Source: Hydrogenoanaerobacterium saccharovorans (GTDB taxonomy: Bacteria; Bacillota; Clostridia; Oscillospirales; Ruminococcaceae). From it: 64,000 nucleotides of DNA. Shown here piece by piece: positions 43,590 through 54,000 of this stretch (position 1 is the stretch's first letter; the number at the start of each line of letters is the position of its first letter). The notes beneath the pieces were generated by a model. It did no database searches. It was given only the letters and a program-made list of their open reading frames with translations, and had not been told where the DNA came from. The stretch is taken from assembly GCF_003814745.1 (NCBI RefSeq), contig NZ_RKRD01000001.1, forward strand, positions 496,001 to 560,000, read 5' to 3'. Position numbers and translations under genes: made by a program.

Positions 43590-44608
43590 AAATTGTCCTC
43601 CTGAAATGTTTTTTGAGATGAAACGAGCCGCTGTTTCGACTGTGTTAGAACAGGGGAACGAGCGGCCCGAATTTGTGCTGTGTGTGTTTGCAAATCCTCA
43701 TTAAAATCGTTTGTCATCGGTAGTTTGCGGATAATCTCCCCCTGAAACCCCGCTTGTTTTAACTCCATCTTTGCTTTTTTTACAAAAGCTTCCCCCGCGT
43801 CATCGCGGTCAAAGCAAAGATACACCGTCTTGACGTTTGGGTTGTTTTCTATGTGGTATTGCAGCATCCCGTTCGGCGGGTTACCGCTTTGTGCGTAATG
43901 GGTGTACTGGTTGTAATCTTTGCCGCCTTCTTTGAGCAGTGTCATAATGGACATCGCGTCTATTGGTGCCTCGGTGATAAACATAGCAGGGCGGTTCGGG
44001 TTCACCATCCAACCGATTTTTTTACAGCCTGCAACATCGATGCCGAATTTTTTAGTTCCTGTGGAGCGTACACAACCAAACTTTGCAGTATGGTCGTAAT
44101 CGTAGCCCACGAACACGCAATTGTGGTGTTTCGCGCTTTCGTACACGAACTTTCGGTCAACCATGTCCTGCACCACTTTGTGGTCGATGCAGCGCGTTTT
44201 TGTGAGGTAGGCAAATACCCTACGGTATTTATCTTTCAGTGGTTGCGGCAGCTCAAATGGCTTGTTTTCTTTCTTAAACTTCTCGTACTTAATGGGCGAG
44301 TAGGTAGGTGTTTTTCCCGTCATTTCAAGCCTCAATTTTGAGACAGTCTCCTCAAAAGAAATCCCATCGTTGAGCATAACAAAATCAATAATACTACCGC
44401 CTTTGGTTTTAGAGTGCCATACAAAAATATTCTTTGCAGGTGTTACCCACAGGCTTTTGTGTTCTACGCACTGATATTCGCCTTGCTTTTTTTCTTCTAA
44501 GTGATATCCGCAAGCTTGTATGTATTCCAGTATATCAAAGTGTTCCTTAATGGCTTGACACACCTTCCCATTGCCACCTCTGTCGCGCCGTTGGTTCGCA
44601 TCTGCCAT
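43574..44608 (-). CDS. DUF3991/TOPRIM primase-like protein
   Basis: A 344-residue protein. The N-terminus (EYQCVEHKSLWVTPAKNIFVWHSKTKGGSIIDFV) resembles the zinc-finger part of DnaG-type primases, though the metal ligands look reduced. A DUF3991-like middle and a TOPRIM domain (PAMFITEAPIDAMSIM and YLCFDRDDAGE) follow. It could prime the transferred strand in the recipient, or act on the element's replication. TAAGGAGG precedes the ATG. It opens the transfer operon, just after the Tad operon terminator. Confidence 0.85.
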   Translation of the reverse strand: MADANQRRDRGGNGKVCQAIKEHFDILEYIQACGYHLEEKKQGEYQCVEHKSLWVTPAKNIFVWHSKTKGGSIIDFVMLNDGISFEETVSKLRLEMTGKTPTYSPIKYEKFKKENKPFELPQPLKDKYRRVFAYLTKTRCIDHKVVQDMVDRKFVYESAKHHNCVFVGYDYDHTAKFGCVRSTGTKKFGIDVAGCKKIGWMVNPNRPAMFITEAPIDAMSIMTLLKEGGKDYNQYTHYAQSGNPPNGMLQYHIENNPNVKTVYLCFDRDDAGEAFVKKAKMELKQAGFQGEIIRKLPMTNDFNEDLQTHTAQIRAARSPVLTQSKQRLVSSQKTFQEDNLCISR

Positions 44609-44632
44609 TACAAATTCCTCCTTATTAAATAG

Positions 44633-44662
44633 AAACGGGACGGTTATGACACCGCCCCGTTT
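44633..44662 (-). terminator. Terminator of the Tad pilus operon
   Basis: AAACGGGGCGGT pairs with ACCGTCCCGTTT (12 bp with one G-U pair), 4 bases past the last Tad gene, followed by CTATTTAAT on the minus strand. It separates the pilus and transfer operons but is only moderate in strength. Confidence 0.65.
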
Positions 44663-44665
44663 GCA

Positions 44666-45235
44666 TTAATATTTGTTCATGTACTCTACGTTCTGTACCT
44701 GATTTTTCAGTTTTAGCATATCCCCCTGCCAAAGCAAATCTTGAGCAATGTTGAGTGTGTACTCTGCGCGATAGGTTGATTTAATATCACTGCCCGATGC
44801 ATTACTTACATAAAGCCTCAAATCGGATATAGTAAACACCACTCTGCCGTTTTGCATTTTTACGATATCATTACCTTGCAGTTTTGTATCTCGATACAGC
44901 TGCTGAAACAGCTCGCGAAACTTGGACGTGTCCTTTATTTCGCGAAACCGTCTACCGTCGAACTGGTAGGCACCGCTGCTGCCGTCACGGATGGGAGCAT
45001 AGCTGTCGTACAGATGGCTGCTTGCTGTTGAGGTGAGTACCGCAGTGATATCTCTCGATACATCCCCTGATACTCCATGCAGCTGTTGTTTTTCAAACAG
45101 CATCATAGATAAAAACGAGAGAGCTAAGGTTAAGAAGATACCCCATATCAGACTGCTGCTTCCTCTGTTGGAGGTAATAAGACACCGAAGTTTATTTGTG
45201 ATATTCTTCAACCGTTCCGGTAGCCTTTGCGACAT
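44666..45235 (-). CDS. TadE/TadG-like pseudopilin protein
   Basis: A 189-residue protein with a basic N-terminus, then a helix (SSSLIWGIFLTLALSFLSMMLFE) like the prepilin segment of TadE-type proteins, and an extracellular part of about 130 residues. It overlaps the preceding gene by 44 bases. Such minor pilins assist assembly of Flp pili. No clear prepilin cleavage site can be assigned. Confidence 0.65.
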   Translation of the reverse strand: MSQRLPERLKNITNKLRCLITSNRGSSSLIWGIFLTLALSFLSMMLFEKQQLHGVSGDVSRDITAVLTSTASSHLYDSYAPIRDGSSGAYQFDGRRFREIKDTSKFRELFQQLYRDTKLQGNDIVKMQNGRVVFTISDLRLYVSNASGSDIKSTYRAEYTLNIAQDLLWQGDMLKLKNQVQNVEYMNKY

Positions 45236-45626
45236 AGGTTTTCTCCTTTCTCCAGTTTATCCATCCTACACCGTATTTGGTGTGGTAAGAAATGGTCACG
45301 GTAAAATCGGATTCTGTTCGCAGCTTTTTGGAAGTTCCAATGTAGCTGCCATCCACATCCATATCCACATCCATCCGCATCAGTTGTTCAACATTCTCTA
45401 GCCTGCGCTGGATGGTGCTGTTGACTTCACCCTCCAGCGCGATTTCGCGTGCCATCGTTTGTGCGATTTGCTGGAGGTCATCCCGCTTGCTCATTTGTCC
45501 CCAAACGCTAATCCCACCGCTAATAAATAAGCTCAGTCCCATAAATACGATAATAGCAGCAATAAATTCCGAGCTGCCATTTTTACTTTGCAGCTTATTA
45601 ATAACCTTATAAAAAGCGCGATTCAT
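45192..45626 (-). CDS. DUF4320-like minor pilin
   Basis: A 144-residue protein. I start it at the ATG at 45626, preceded by AAGGGG; a longer frame to 45683 runs into the pilin gene. A hydrophobic segment (SSEFIAAIIVFMGLSLFISGGISVW) follows a short basic leader with KNGSSE, much like the E-containing prepilin motif. The C-terminal part is a small exposed domain. The sequence resembles DUF4320 proteins that accompany Tad-like genes on Clostridial elements. Confidence 0.7.
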   Translation of the reverse strand: MNRAFYKVINKLQSKNGSSEFIAAIIVFMGLSLFISGGISVWGQMSKRDDLQQIAQTMAREIALEGEVNSTIQRRLENVEQLMRMDVDMDVDGSYIGTSKKLRTESDFTVTISYHTKYGVGWINWRKEKTYVAKATGTVEEYHK

Positions 45627-45633
45627 AATAGGA

Positions 45634-45888
45634 TTACCCCTTATAATTCCAAATGGAGTCCATTTTAGTATCCGCATTATCAAATGAGCCTTTTACCAAT
45701 TTAGTTAATTCAGGAAAAAATATTACAACCCCAATAACAATAACAATGGCAGTCATAAGTATAACCTGTATCATTTCTATACCAGATTCAGACTGTAAGG
45801 TTTTTTTGCAATGATGACCAAGCAACTGTAATTTTGCACCAAAACGAGTAGTAAGGTTATTTGCTTTTTTAATAAGTTGTTTTTTCAT
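45634..45888 (-). CDS. Flp-like major pilin candidate
   Basis: An 84-residue protein whose hydrophobic segment directly follows SESGIEMIQV (VILMTAIVIVIGVVIFFPEL), as in type IVb/Flp pilins where a conserved Glu sits at the start of the helix. The leader before it is long (about 36 residues) and basic. I choose the ATG at 45888, with AAGGAG 10 bases upstream; the ATG at 45897 is too close to that site. The prepilin peptidase at 60522 would process it. Confidence 0.7.
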   Translation of the reverse strand: MKKQLIKKANNLTTRFGAKLQLLGHHCKKTLQSESGIEMIQVILMTAIVIVIGVVIFFPELTKLVKGSFDNADTKMDSIWNYKG

Positions 45889-45921
45889 AGGTGTCATTCT
45901 CCTTGTTTTTATATAATAATT

Positions 45922-46800
45922 TTAGAAAGCGCCGTTTAATAGTAGCTTTATGCCAAGCGACAAGGCATATAAAATGAAGATAAGATTTATAAGAAAAGAG
46001 CATATCACAGGCATGCTTAATTGAAGCGGACGCGCCTGAATGTTTTTTTTCTTAACAGTGACACGGTCGTTGTTAAACTGGTGCTGTTTAGATTGAAAAT
46101 AAACACTCAAGTCATCGCCGTTTTGTACTGCAATCAAGCCTCGAACCACATCGCTCACTTTCGGCGAACTGATGCGACCTTCAAATCGTCGCAAAGCTGT
46201 CTCAGGACTGCCTGTTTTCATATCTGCCAAAGTTACGGTAAGTTCCGATGACATAGAGTCGTTCGTTATTGGCAAAAATGATGACAAAATAGTCTGAGCA
46301 TTGGATGTGCTTTTCAGCCGTGAATTAATAACACTGCATAGCTTTGGTAATTCCATTTCAATGTCGGTTTTCCTTTTGGTGTATTGTTTTTTCAAGGATT
46401 TTAACTGTAGTTGGTAAATGAAAAGTGCCAATATCGGAGCTAACAGCACCAATAAAGGAACTCGAATAGCAGGTATCAGCCCTATAAGGAACGCAAATAT
46501 TGATTGAGCGTATATTCTAGCAGTGTATTGCTCAGGTGTATAGGTGAGTCCCAACACTTCAAGCATGCGTACATATTCATTCCGTTTATATTCAGGAATT
46601 CGTACATGATTTTCAATTTTACTTGAAATGAATTGCATTAGTTTTTCATACCGCTTTGTAACCCCAAAGACTTTTACTTTAGTTACAGCTTTTACAGTGG
46701 CTGATGTGGGTTTAATAAAAAACTCTTTGTAAAGCAAATAAATGCCAAATACAAAGAGCAGGCTGAATAGTAGTTGCTGAATCAAAAAATCACCTCTCAA
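45922..46800 (-). CDS. tadC: TadC-like type II secretion F-family membrane protein
   Basis: A 292-residue membrane platform protein with helices at the N-terminus (LLFSLLFVFGIYLLY), middle (SIFAFLIGLIPAIRVPLLVLLAPILALFIYQL) and C-terminus (MPVICSFLINLIFILYAL). The cytoplasmic T2SSF part between them has ELPKLCSVINSRL and GDDLSVYFQSK. It would form the assembly base with the TadB-like protein, whose gene ends one base before it. Confidence 0.82.
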   Translation of the reverse strand: MRGDFLIQQLLFSLLFVFGIYLLYKEFFIKPTSATVKAVTKVKVFGVTKRYEKLMQFISSKIENHVRIPEYKRNEYVRMLEVLGLTYTPEQYTARIYAQSIFAFLIGLIPAIRVPLLVLLAPILALFIYQLQLKSLKKQYTKRKTDIEMELPKLCSVINSRLKSTSNAQTILSSFLPITNDSMSSELTVTLADMKTGSPETALRRFEGRISSPKVSDVVRGLIAVQNGDDLSVYFQSKQHQFNNDRVTVKKKNIQARPLQLSMPVICSFLINLIFILYALSLGIKLLLNGAF

Positions 46801-47766
46801 TCATTCCATTGACGTTGATAAATCAATGGCTTTGTTAATGCCATACAATAGGTTAAGAGCATAGCACACAATAAGAACTTGACCTAGCCAAGTGTCAAAC
46901 ATGATACCCAGCAAATCACCCATACCGAGTTGATGACCCATAAGGGCTATCAATGGAAAACATGTGCTTGACAGTATTGCTACAATAATGAATGTCCACA
47001 TTGGTTTTGATATTTCTGTAGAGAGCATATTGTAAAGTTCTTTATCCGTTGCAAACTGTTCCACTACGGCGTTGAGTGCGCTTTTTTGGTTGATGTCGTT
47101 TTGACACAAAATGAGACTTTCGCACCACAAGTGAAAAATGTGATTATCAATTTTGCTTTTCAAGCTCGTCAAGTTTTTAATGGGGTCGGGGTTGATACTC
47201 CTGCTGGCATAGACAAACGACTGAAAAATAGATTTACAGGGTTCGTTCATATACACCAAATTCTCTTTTATGGATTCCACAATGTTCTCGTTTCGGATAT
47301 ACGAGTTTGTCACCATAGAGAGGACAACCGAAAGCTCGTTTTGCATGCGCAGGTTGTACCGAAACAGTTTAAACTTAATGAGCCACATCGGTAAAAGGGC
47401 AAACCCCACGGTCAGAATTGGTATCAGCATGTAGCTGCGTAGATAGAAAGAAAGAACCATACCGAATGCAGAACAAACTGCCGATATGATTCTCATGTTC
47501 TTTATCTTTTCCTTTTCACCCGTAGCAGATAGGATACCTGTCATCGTGTTGTACGACCGTAAGATAAAGTTTTCTTTTTTACCGTTGTTGAGGATTTTTA
47601 CCCGTGTTTTTAGGGATGGCTTGCGGGAAAGCTTTTGGAGTATGTAATGAACCGCTTGCTGTAGGTATTGCTTGTAATGGCTGCGTATCATACAGCAAAT
47701 CCGTTGCAGGCTATCCCAAAAGTACAGGAGAAGTCCGAAGCCAATCGGAATACAAAGTAGATACAT
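46801..47766 (-). CDS. tadB: TadB-like type II secretion F-family membrane protein
   Basis: A 321-residue membrane protein, the second platform subunit. The ATG at 47766 has GAGGGGTGA upstream; the open frame to 47811 overlaps the ATPase gene. Helices lie near the start (LLCIPIGFGLLLYFW), in the middle (ISAVCSAFGMVLSFYLRSYMLIPILTVGFALLPMW) and at the end (VAILSSTCFPLIALMGH and IVCYALNLLYGI). Order ATPase-TadB-TadC is that of known Tad operons. Confidence 0.82.
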   Translation of the reverse strand: MYLLCIPIGFGLLLYFWDSLQRICCMIRSHYKQYLQQAVHYILQKLSRKPSLKTRVKILNNGKKENFILRSYNTMTGILSATGEKEKIKNMRIISAVCSAFGMVLSFYLRSYMLIPILTVGFALLPMWLIKFKLFRYNLRMQNELSVVLSMVTNSYIRNENIVESIKENLVYMNEPCKSIFQSFVYASRSINPDPIKNLTSLKSKIDNHIFHLWCESLILCQNDINQKSALNAVVEQFATDKELYNMLSTEISKPMWTFIIVAILSSTCFPLIALMGHQLGMGDLLGIMFDTWLGQVLIVCYALNLLYGINKAIDLSTSME

Positions 47767-47780
47767 AAATTCACCCCTCA

Positions 47781-49124
47781 TCAAAAACCGTTGAGTTTGG
47801 CACGGGAGCATCCATTATCCAAAAACCTTTGACGAAGCTTTTGAGAGATTTTATTTGCGTGCTGAATGCTGCCTATCGTTTCACCGGTGCTCTCAATGGT
47901 GTCCTCTACAACGTATTGTACCAATGGATTTACAATCACCTTGCGGTCTTTGTACTCGATACCCTCAACAATTTCATAAATTTTACGGTCGCCAGTTCTC
48001 TTGTTTTGTTTTTGATAAACAATAATAGGAAAGGCTTTGATTGCAATATCGTAGAGCGTTTGGTCGTCGTAGTTGATACCGGATTTTTTGCACAACATAA
48101 CAATACGAGAATACGTGTCCTGAGCATCTTGGGGATGAATGGTTGTTATTGCGCCATGACCAGTGATTGCCAGTTCACAGGTCATAAGGGCTTCTCTGTT
48201 TCGCATCTCGCCAACACCTACAACGTCGGGCTTAAACCGCAGTACGATTTCGACGAGGTCATTGGCTGAAACGTTGTATCTCTCGTCGTCGTTTGCTTTA
48301 GTCACCCAATGAAACACATCGTTGATGCAGTCCCCGTTTTCATCGTATTTCACAAGGTTAAATTCGCGGCTCTCTATTTCGATTGTTCCCACGCGGTAAG
48401 TATCATCCTGCGTGATGTGGGACAGCAGGTAGTACATGGTGCCAGTTTTGCCCGAACCCGTTGCGCCACCTATGCAGATATTGATTTTGTTCTCAATGCA
48501 AAGTTCTAGAAACCGCAGTCCGTATTCGTCTATTGTACCGCCCTCAAGCAGTAGTTTTCGCTTCATCTTACTTCCGTGCACAATTCGAATGTTAAATTCA
48601 GGCCCCATTTCTTCTGATGTGATTGGCTCTGATACAATGGAGGCACGAATGTTTGGAGCAAACTCACCAAGTGCTGTTGGTGTTCCCTCGTTGATGTTAA
48701 AGTTAAACTTGTTAGAGATTCGGTTTAAGATGTTTCTACAAGAGTCAACCGATGGAAATTTTTCTTTCAGCCGTTTCTTCTTATTCTTGGCAAGGATATA
48801 GATGCAGTTCCAACGACCATAAATTTCTTCAATGCCCTCTGTGTTATAGACTTCGGGCTTGAGATATTCTGTGAGAATGTCGTACTGTGTCATACTGTTA
48901 TACAATCGCTCAACCAACTGGGATAGGGTATCAAAACCTTTGCATCGCAACTGATTGGTTGTAATGCAGGTTTCGATGTGCTTTTTATAGCGAAACACAT
49001 CATCCTTACTCATTTTGTCTGTGTCAAAGCTTGTGTTCTTTGCCATATATTCCTGCACAAAATTGAGCACATCCAAATAGGCGCTTTCGCCTTGAACGTT
49101 GTAAAACGAGTCGATGTTATTCAT
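47781..49124 (-). CDS. cpaF: TadA/CpaF-type secretion ATPase
   Basis: A 447-residue hexameric ATPase of the VirB11/PulE superfamily that drives Flp pilus assembly. The N-terminal domain leads to a core with Walker A GGATGSGKT (from residue 219), the Asp box (IEIESREFNL), Walker B-like PDVVGVGEMRNREAL and the His box (ITGHGAITTIHPQDA). It overlaps the CpaE-like gene by 8 bases. Although VirB11 homologues also serve conjugation, the neighbours place it in the pilus machine. Confidence 0.9.
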   Translation of the reverse strand: MNNIDSFYNVQGESAYLDVLNFVQEYMAKNTSFDTDKMSKDDVFRYKKHIETCITTNQLRCKGFDTLSQLVERLYNSMTQYDILTEYLKPEVYNTEGIEEIYGRWNCIYILAKNKKKRLKEKFPSVDSCRNILNRISNKFNFNINEGTPTALGEFAPNIRASIVSEPITSEEMGPEFNIRIVHGSKMKRKLLLEGGTIDEYGLRFLELCIENKINICIGGATGSGKTGTMYYLLSHITQDDTYRVGTIEIESREFNLVKYDENGDCINDVFHWVTKANDDERYNVSANDLVEIVLRFKPDVVGVGEMRNREALMTCELAITGHGAITTIHPQDAQDTYSRIVMLCKKSGINYDDQTLYDIAIKAFPIIVYQKQNKRTGDRKIYEIVEGIEYKDRKVIVNPLVQYVVEDTIESTGETIGSIQHANKISQKLRQRFLDNGCSRAKLNGF

Positions 49125-49863
49125 CGATTGTCACCACCTGTTGATAAATTTTTTGGATAGTTTCGGTAAATCGCACTCCATCTACATCCGATAAGCCTTT
49201 GATAAGCTGCCCGCCAATATATTTGGAGTAAGCATCACGACAATGTGGTAAGATGTGCTCAATGACGTAATCCTTTTGTATCTGCGCCGATGGGCTGTAT
49301 TCAAATACGTTGTTGAGCACCACAATGTGGTTGGCGTTCATTCCGCCGTTTTGCAGGATTGGCATTTGTACTTTGGAAAAGGTAATGCCGCTTGTGTCAG
49401 GGGATAGGACACGCACAACCTGCTTTGCGTTTTTGAGGGCATACAAGGTTGCGTTATCGCTGAGCACATCGCTTGTACAATCAAACAGCACGTAGTCTGC
49501 ATAATCTCTTGTCAGGAGCAACTGTACCAGCTGATGAATGGTATCTGTTTTCCAGCTTGTCTGATAGCTCAGTCCGTTTTCGGTTGACAGCAGAGACATA
49601 TAACCAAGATGAGCATTGTGCGGATGGATGTGGATGGTATAACGCAAGCGGTCTTCCGTTACGGGGGCGGAGAGTAGTCTACCTAAGGAGTATTCGGGCT
49701 TTTCCTCTGTGAACGGAAGATATACAGGAAACATGGGAGTGAGCTTGTCGGTGCTGATGACAATCACATTGTTGCCTTTCGCCGTGAGCGCATTTGCTAA
49801 CGCACAAGAAACAAGGCTTTTACCCGCACCTGCATTGCCCCATACCGCTATGATATCTTTCAT
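49117..49863 (-). CDS. CpaE/TadZ-like P-loop protein
   Basis: A 248-residue MinD/ParA-type ATPase with P-loop GNAGAGKS (9-16) and the DYVLFDCTSD segment in place of a strict Walker B. In Tad systems this protein localises the pilus machine at a site in the cell. Its ends overlap both neighbours (4 bases with CpaB-like, 8 with CpaF-like), showing tight coupling. Confidence 0.82.
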   Translation of the reverse strand: MKDIIAVWGNAGAGKSLVSCALANALTAKGNNVIVISTDKLTPMFPVYLPFTEEKPEYSLGRLLSAPVTEDRLRYTIHIHPHNAHLGYMSLLSTENGLSYQTSWKTDTIHQLVQLLLTRDYADYVLFDCTSDVLSDNATLYALKNAKQVVRVLSPDTSGITFSKVQMPILQNGGMNANHIVVLNNVFEYSPSAQIQKDYVIEHILPHCRDAYSKYIGGQLIKGLSDVDGVRFTETIQKIYQQVVTIDE

Positions 49864-50954
49864 TGTTTATCACCGCCTTGCTGCATAACCACAACTGATT
49901 CGGGCGGAGTGGTTGGCTGTGCCGGCACGGGTGGTACAATCGGCTCAGCCTTTTTCTGTTCTTTTGCTTGTTGCAGGTAATTGTCCTGTACTGATAGCAG
50001 CTGCACAGCACGTTCTTTATCCCCGCGGGTTACCAGTGCAGCATACACTTTGCCGTTGACTTCCAAGCCTGCGAGTTTTGCCGCCTGCAAGTCGTCCACG
50101 GCAACGGTTACCGTAGCGGAGAGCGCATCCTCCAACTCGGACTGCTCGACTGCCTTTGTGATGTCGTAACCGTCTGCGTTGGTTACTGCCAAAACCTCCA
50201 AATAGGTTAGCTCAGGCAGCAGGATGGCGGTATAGTCTTCCTTGTCCTCTTTTGTGTCAAGGTTGGCATACAGGGTTATAATGTCCCCTTGCCGCAGTTT
50301 GCCCGATAAGCCCGCGGCAAGTGACGAGATGGTAACGGACATTGCTTTTTTGCCCTCGGGCAGTTTGTACAGATAGCTATCGTCAAAGGGAGTTGTTTCA
50401 GACAGTTTCGGTGTGGAAATCATCTCATCTTTTGCGATATCCGTTTTTGCGTATTGCCCCGCAGCCTGCTCTTGCCCCCTTAAATGGATAGGGAGCAGAG
50501 CGGCCGCAGGCACTTCTACTTTTGCCAGCATCTTATCTTCAATGAGCGTTCCTTTTGGGATATCCTGTGTTGCAATTACTGTTACTGCCTGTTCTGTTGA
50601 CGTAAAGTAATTCAGCAGGGGAGACACGACCAGCATCACCAGCAGAGACAATACAATGAGGGTAATGCCCACTTTCTTTTTATTTTTAAAAAATGGTACT
50701 TTTTCTTTCGGTTCTTTTGGCTGTTTGGGTGGTTTTTCTTTCTTTCCTTTTTTCTTTTTGTTAGGCTGTTCCTGCTGTATAGGGGTTTCTGTTGTAGCAT
50801 CTGTTTCTTGTACAGGTGCTTCGGTTGTTTCGATTTCGTCAACAGGTGGGGTGCTGTCTTCGGAAAGCTCTTTTAATTCATTCTTAGGTTTCTTGCTTTT
50901 CTTTTTTGGCTTATCCTCCTTAAACGTGTATACTTGTTTTTTTCTGCCAAACAT
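49860..50954 (-). CDS. cpaB: CpaB/RcpC-like pilus assembly protein with SAF domain
   Basis: A 364-residue protein. The first 90 residues are unusually charged (Lys/Pro/Glu-rich, with KKKSKKPKNE and KKKKGKKEKPP stretches) and cytoplasmic. A single helix follows (VGITLIVLSLLVMLVVSPLLNYF), then a SAF domain (AVTVIATQDIPKGTLIEDKMLAKVEVP), as in CpaB. The C-terminal part ends with a Pro-rich tail. This opens the Tad operon, TATCTATG lying before the start with GGAGAG. Confidence 0.82.
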   Translation of the reverse strand: MFGRKKQVYTFKEDKPKKKSKKPKNELKELSEDSTPPVDEIETTEAPVQETDATTETPIQQEQPNKKKKGKKEKPPKQPKEPKEKVPFFKNKKKVGITLIVLSLLVMLVVSPLLNYFTSTEQAVTVIATQDIPKGTLIEDKMLAKVEVPAAALLPIHLRGQEQAAGQYAKTDIAKDEMISTPKLSETTPFDDSYLYKLPEGKKAMSVTISSLAAGLSGKLRQGDIITLYANLDTKEDKEDYTAILLPELTYLEVLAVTNADGYDITKAVEQSELEDALSATVTVAVDDLQAAKLAGLEVNGKVYAALVTRGDKERAVQLLSVQDNYLQQAKEQKKAEPIVPPVPAQPTTPPESVVVMQQGGDKQ

Positions 50955-50996
50955 AGATACTCTCCTTTGTATTATTTTTCAGCTGAAGATAAAAAC

Positions 50997-51029
50997 AGCC
51001 GACAAAACGGTTATTCCTGTTTGTCAGCT
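50997..51029 (-). terminator. Terminator overlapping the end of the giant surface-protein gene
   Basis: AGCTGACAAAC and GTTTTGTCGGCT form a stem of about 11 bp with a G-U pair, and GTTTTTATC follows on the minus strand. The stop codon of the 1573-residue protein lies in the loop. Confidence 0.7.
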
Positions 51030-54000
51030 TTCTTTTCTTTATCCTTATTTACCTTTTGGTATATAAGATATGCAATAAGTAATAACAACAGCCACCACAA
51101 GCTGAATAAAACAACACGCCATATTATAGGTAGGCTCATTAGCCATGCCCATATGTTGCTTGCTATTTCAGCGGTGTTACGCACGAATGAACTTAATATA
51201 CGCACCACTTTCGTCCAAACGTTCGTTTCACTGTTTTCCCCCGTTTGCGGTTTGGATGAGTTTGCCGCACGTGGTTTTTCTTCGGGTTCAGGCAAATTGA
51301 TTGTATCCTCAGTCTTAGAATCTTCTTCAATGCTGCTTTGCTGTTCGGGTACGCTCGTGGATGGCTTTGGTTTGCGTGGTGGTTTCTTTGTATCATTTTG
51401 GGGTTCGGATTCTACAGGCTCATAGTCGGGTTTTGATGGGTTGCTTTTCCGCTTAAATTCCACGGTAACTACCGTAGGATTGCCTGCGTTATCCGTAACC
51501 GTATAGACATGGTCTTCGGTTCGTTTCATCGGACACGAGATTTCATTGCCCAAAACCTCACCGTGTTCACATACAATTTTTGCAACACCTGATAGATTAT
51601 CCTCCGCTTTGAGTTCGATGGAATTACGTGTGGTGTTGTAAGTAACGGTAGGCGGGGTGAAGTCGTTCTTTACAGTGTTTTTGGTTACTGTTGATACATT
51701 TCCTGCAACACTCACCGAACGCACGATAACATCAAAAATGCCCTCTTTATCAGCGACAACTTCACCGTTGCTGCTGATAAGCCAGTTACCGTTAGCAGCA
51801 TCCTTTTTAATGATTTGATATTGGTATTCTTTGATACCTGATTCTGCACTTGATTTAAAAATTAGCTTTGTAGGAGTACGTGACCACTCTTGTTTTAAGT
51901 CTCCATCAACGGTGGGTGCAGTCGGCATTTTTTCTTCGATGTTGCTAACCGTTACTATGTACTTTGTACTTGTACCTAATTTATCGGTAAGTACAAAGGT
52001 GTAAGTACCGTTGCGAGATACGTGGTAGGTAGCGGTATCACCATCTACCACTGTGCCATCGGGCAGGGTGATGGAGGCAACACCGACAATGTTATCCTTT
52101 GCCTTAACAGTGATGTCTAAGCCATCTTTTACCCAGTCGGTTGTACTTAACGTATATGTTGCGGTCGGTGCAGTGCCGTCTATAATAGCGTCTTTGGATA
52201 CAACCGCGGATATGTTAGTGGCATTGTCGATTGTTCTAACATGTACCGTTGCATCCATGTCTTTTTTTAATCGTGATGGTTTTTCTCCACCTCGATATAG
52301 CGTCCAACCGCTGTCGAGTAACTGAGCACCTTTCTGTACAACTTGATATTCAATCTTGTTGACACCTGAGTAATCGTCTTCTGCCTCAACAATCATTTCA
52401 ACCTGCTTGGTAAACATGTTAGGCAGAATGCTACGGAAGAACTGTTTGACAGAACTTTCTTCCGTCTCCCGCAACTCAAACTTGGTTATGGTCGGTTGCA
52501 CTTTGTCAATCTTATCCACCACAACATCATAGTCGGTAGTTGTACCCGCATTGTTGATAAGCTGAAACGTGTATGTGCTGTTAGCAGCCACTATGTAGGA
52601 TGCGGTATCCCCATCTATGACTGTGCCATCGGGCAGGGTGATAGATTTTACACCGCTTTCTGTATCTTCAGCTGTAACAGTAATTTCTACACGCTCGTTG
52701 GTATATCCAATCGGGTTAAGCGTGTGGGTTGCAGTGCAGGGGGTGAGGTCGATGTTGGTGACCTCCACATAATAATTTAAGATGTTTCCGCACTTATCAA
52801 CAACAATAAAACGGTACGTACCGTTTTCGCTAACAGTAAACTCTGCGGTATCCCTATCCACAACTGTCCCATCGGGCAAAGTGATATTTGCTACACCCGA
52901 TAGGTCATCTTGTGCCTTTAACTTGATGGTGACTTTACCGTCTGTCCAGTCGGTTGTGCTCAGGGTGTGCGTTGCTGTAGGCGGTGTATCTTCAACTGTA
53001 ACGGGTTCTTCTTTCACCAATGATATGTTGGTTGCAACGTCCGAACAACGTGCTGCAACCGTACCGCTGAAACGGCGGGACACTTTCGGTAACTCATCGG
53101 GATTGTAAATCAGCCATCCATCTTCTTTGATTGCATTACCTTTTTCAATAAGTTGATATTGAATCTTGTCTACACCAGATGCATCATCACTTGCGGTAAT
53201 GTGTATGCTTACCTGTTTATTAAAAAAGTGAAGTATGCTGCTGATAAGGTCATCATTTTCTTTGACAAAGTTTATTTCCTCTATAACAGGAGGTACATTG
53301 TCAATGTTACTGATTTCGGTGCTGACTGTTTCGGGGTTTCCTGCATTGTCCTCCACTTCGAAGCTATGTGAACCATTAGTTGTTACAGAGTGCTTGACCG
53401 TGTCTCCGTCTGTCCAGCTGCCACCTGCGGGGCGAACGTGCTGTACACCCGCACCGCCTAAATCTGTGGCGGTAAAGGTAAGTTCCACGCTGTCTTTCGT
53501 CCACTCTTTGCTGTAGGTGATTACACCTGTTGGTTTAATGCGGTCAATGTGTACGCCCGAAAAAGCAGGCTCGGACGGAAGTCCTACATTATCAATGGTG
53601 CGGGCATAAATATTTGCGCTGTCGGACACAGAAAAAGGCGCAACGTAATCTATCCATTTATCACCGTTGATTTGATACTGATAACCTTTCACACCGCTTT
53701 CTGCATCCGTACCACCGCTTATGGTGACCGTAACATTGTCTTTGTGCCACTCTGAGGTTGGAGTTTTGGTAATTGTCGGCGGAGTAGGGGGCGTATGGTC
53801 AAGGCTGTTTACCTGTTCAGCGTAGGGTACGGATATATTGCTGACAACGTCCTGTGTCCACAAATAATATGTACCATTGGTGTTGACCGTGAACTGGTTA
53901 CTGTCCTGCCATCCTGATGTAGGGACTGTTCGGCTATCCGAAATTGCATACTTGGATAGCCCTGAACCCTCGCCCAACGAGGGATGTCTATCATGCGCCG

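Noticed and set aside
47781..49124. VirB11 ATPase of the T4SS
   Set aside because: The fold is the same, but TadB, TadC, CpaB and CpaE-like neighbours in one tightly packed operon favour CpaF/TadA. Gram-positive T4SS usually lack VirB11.
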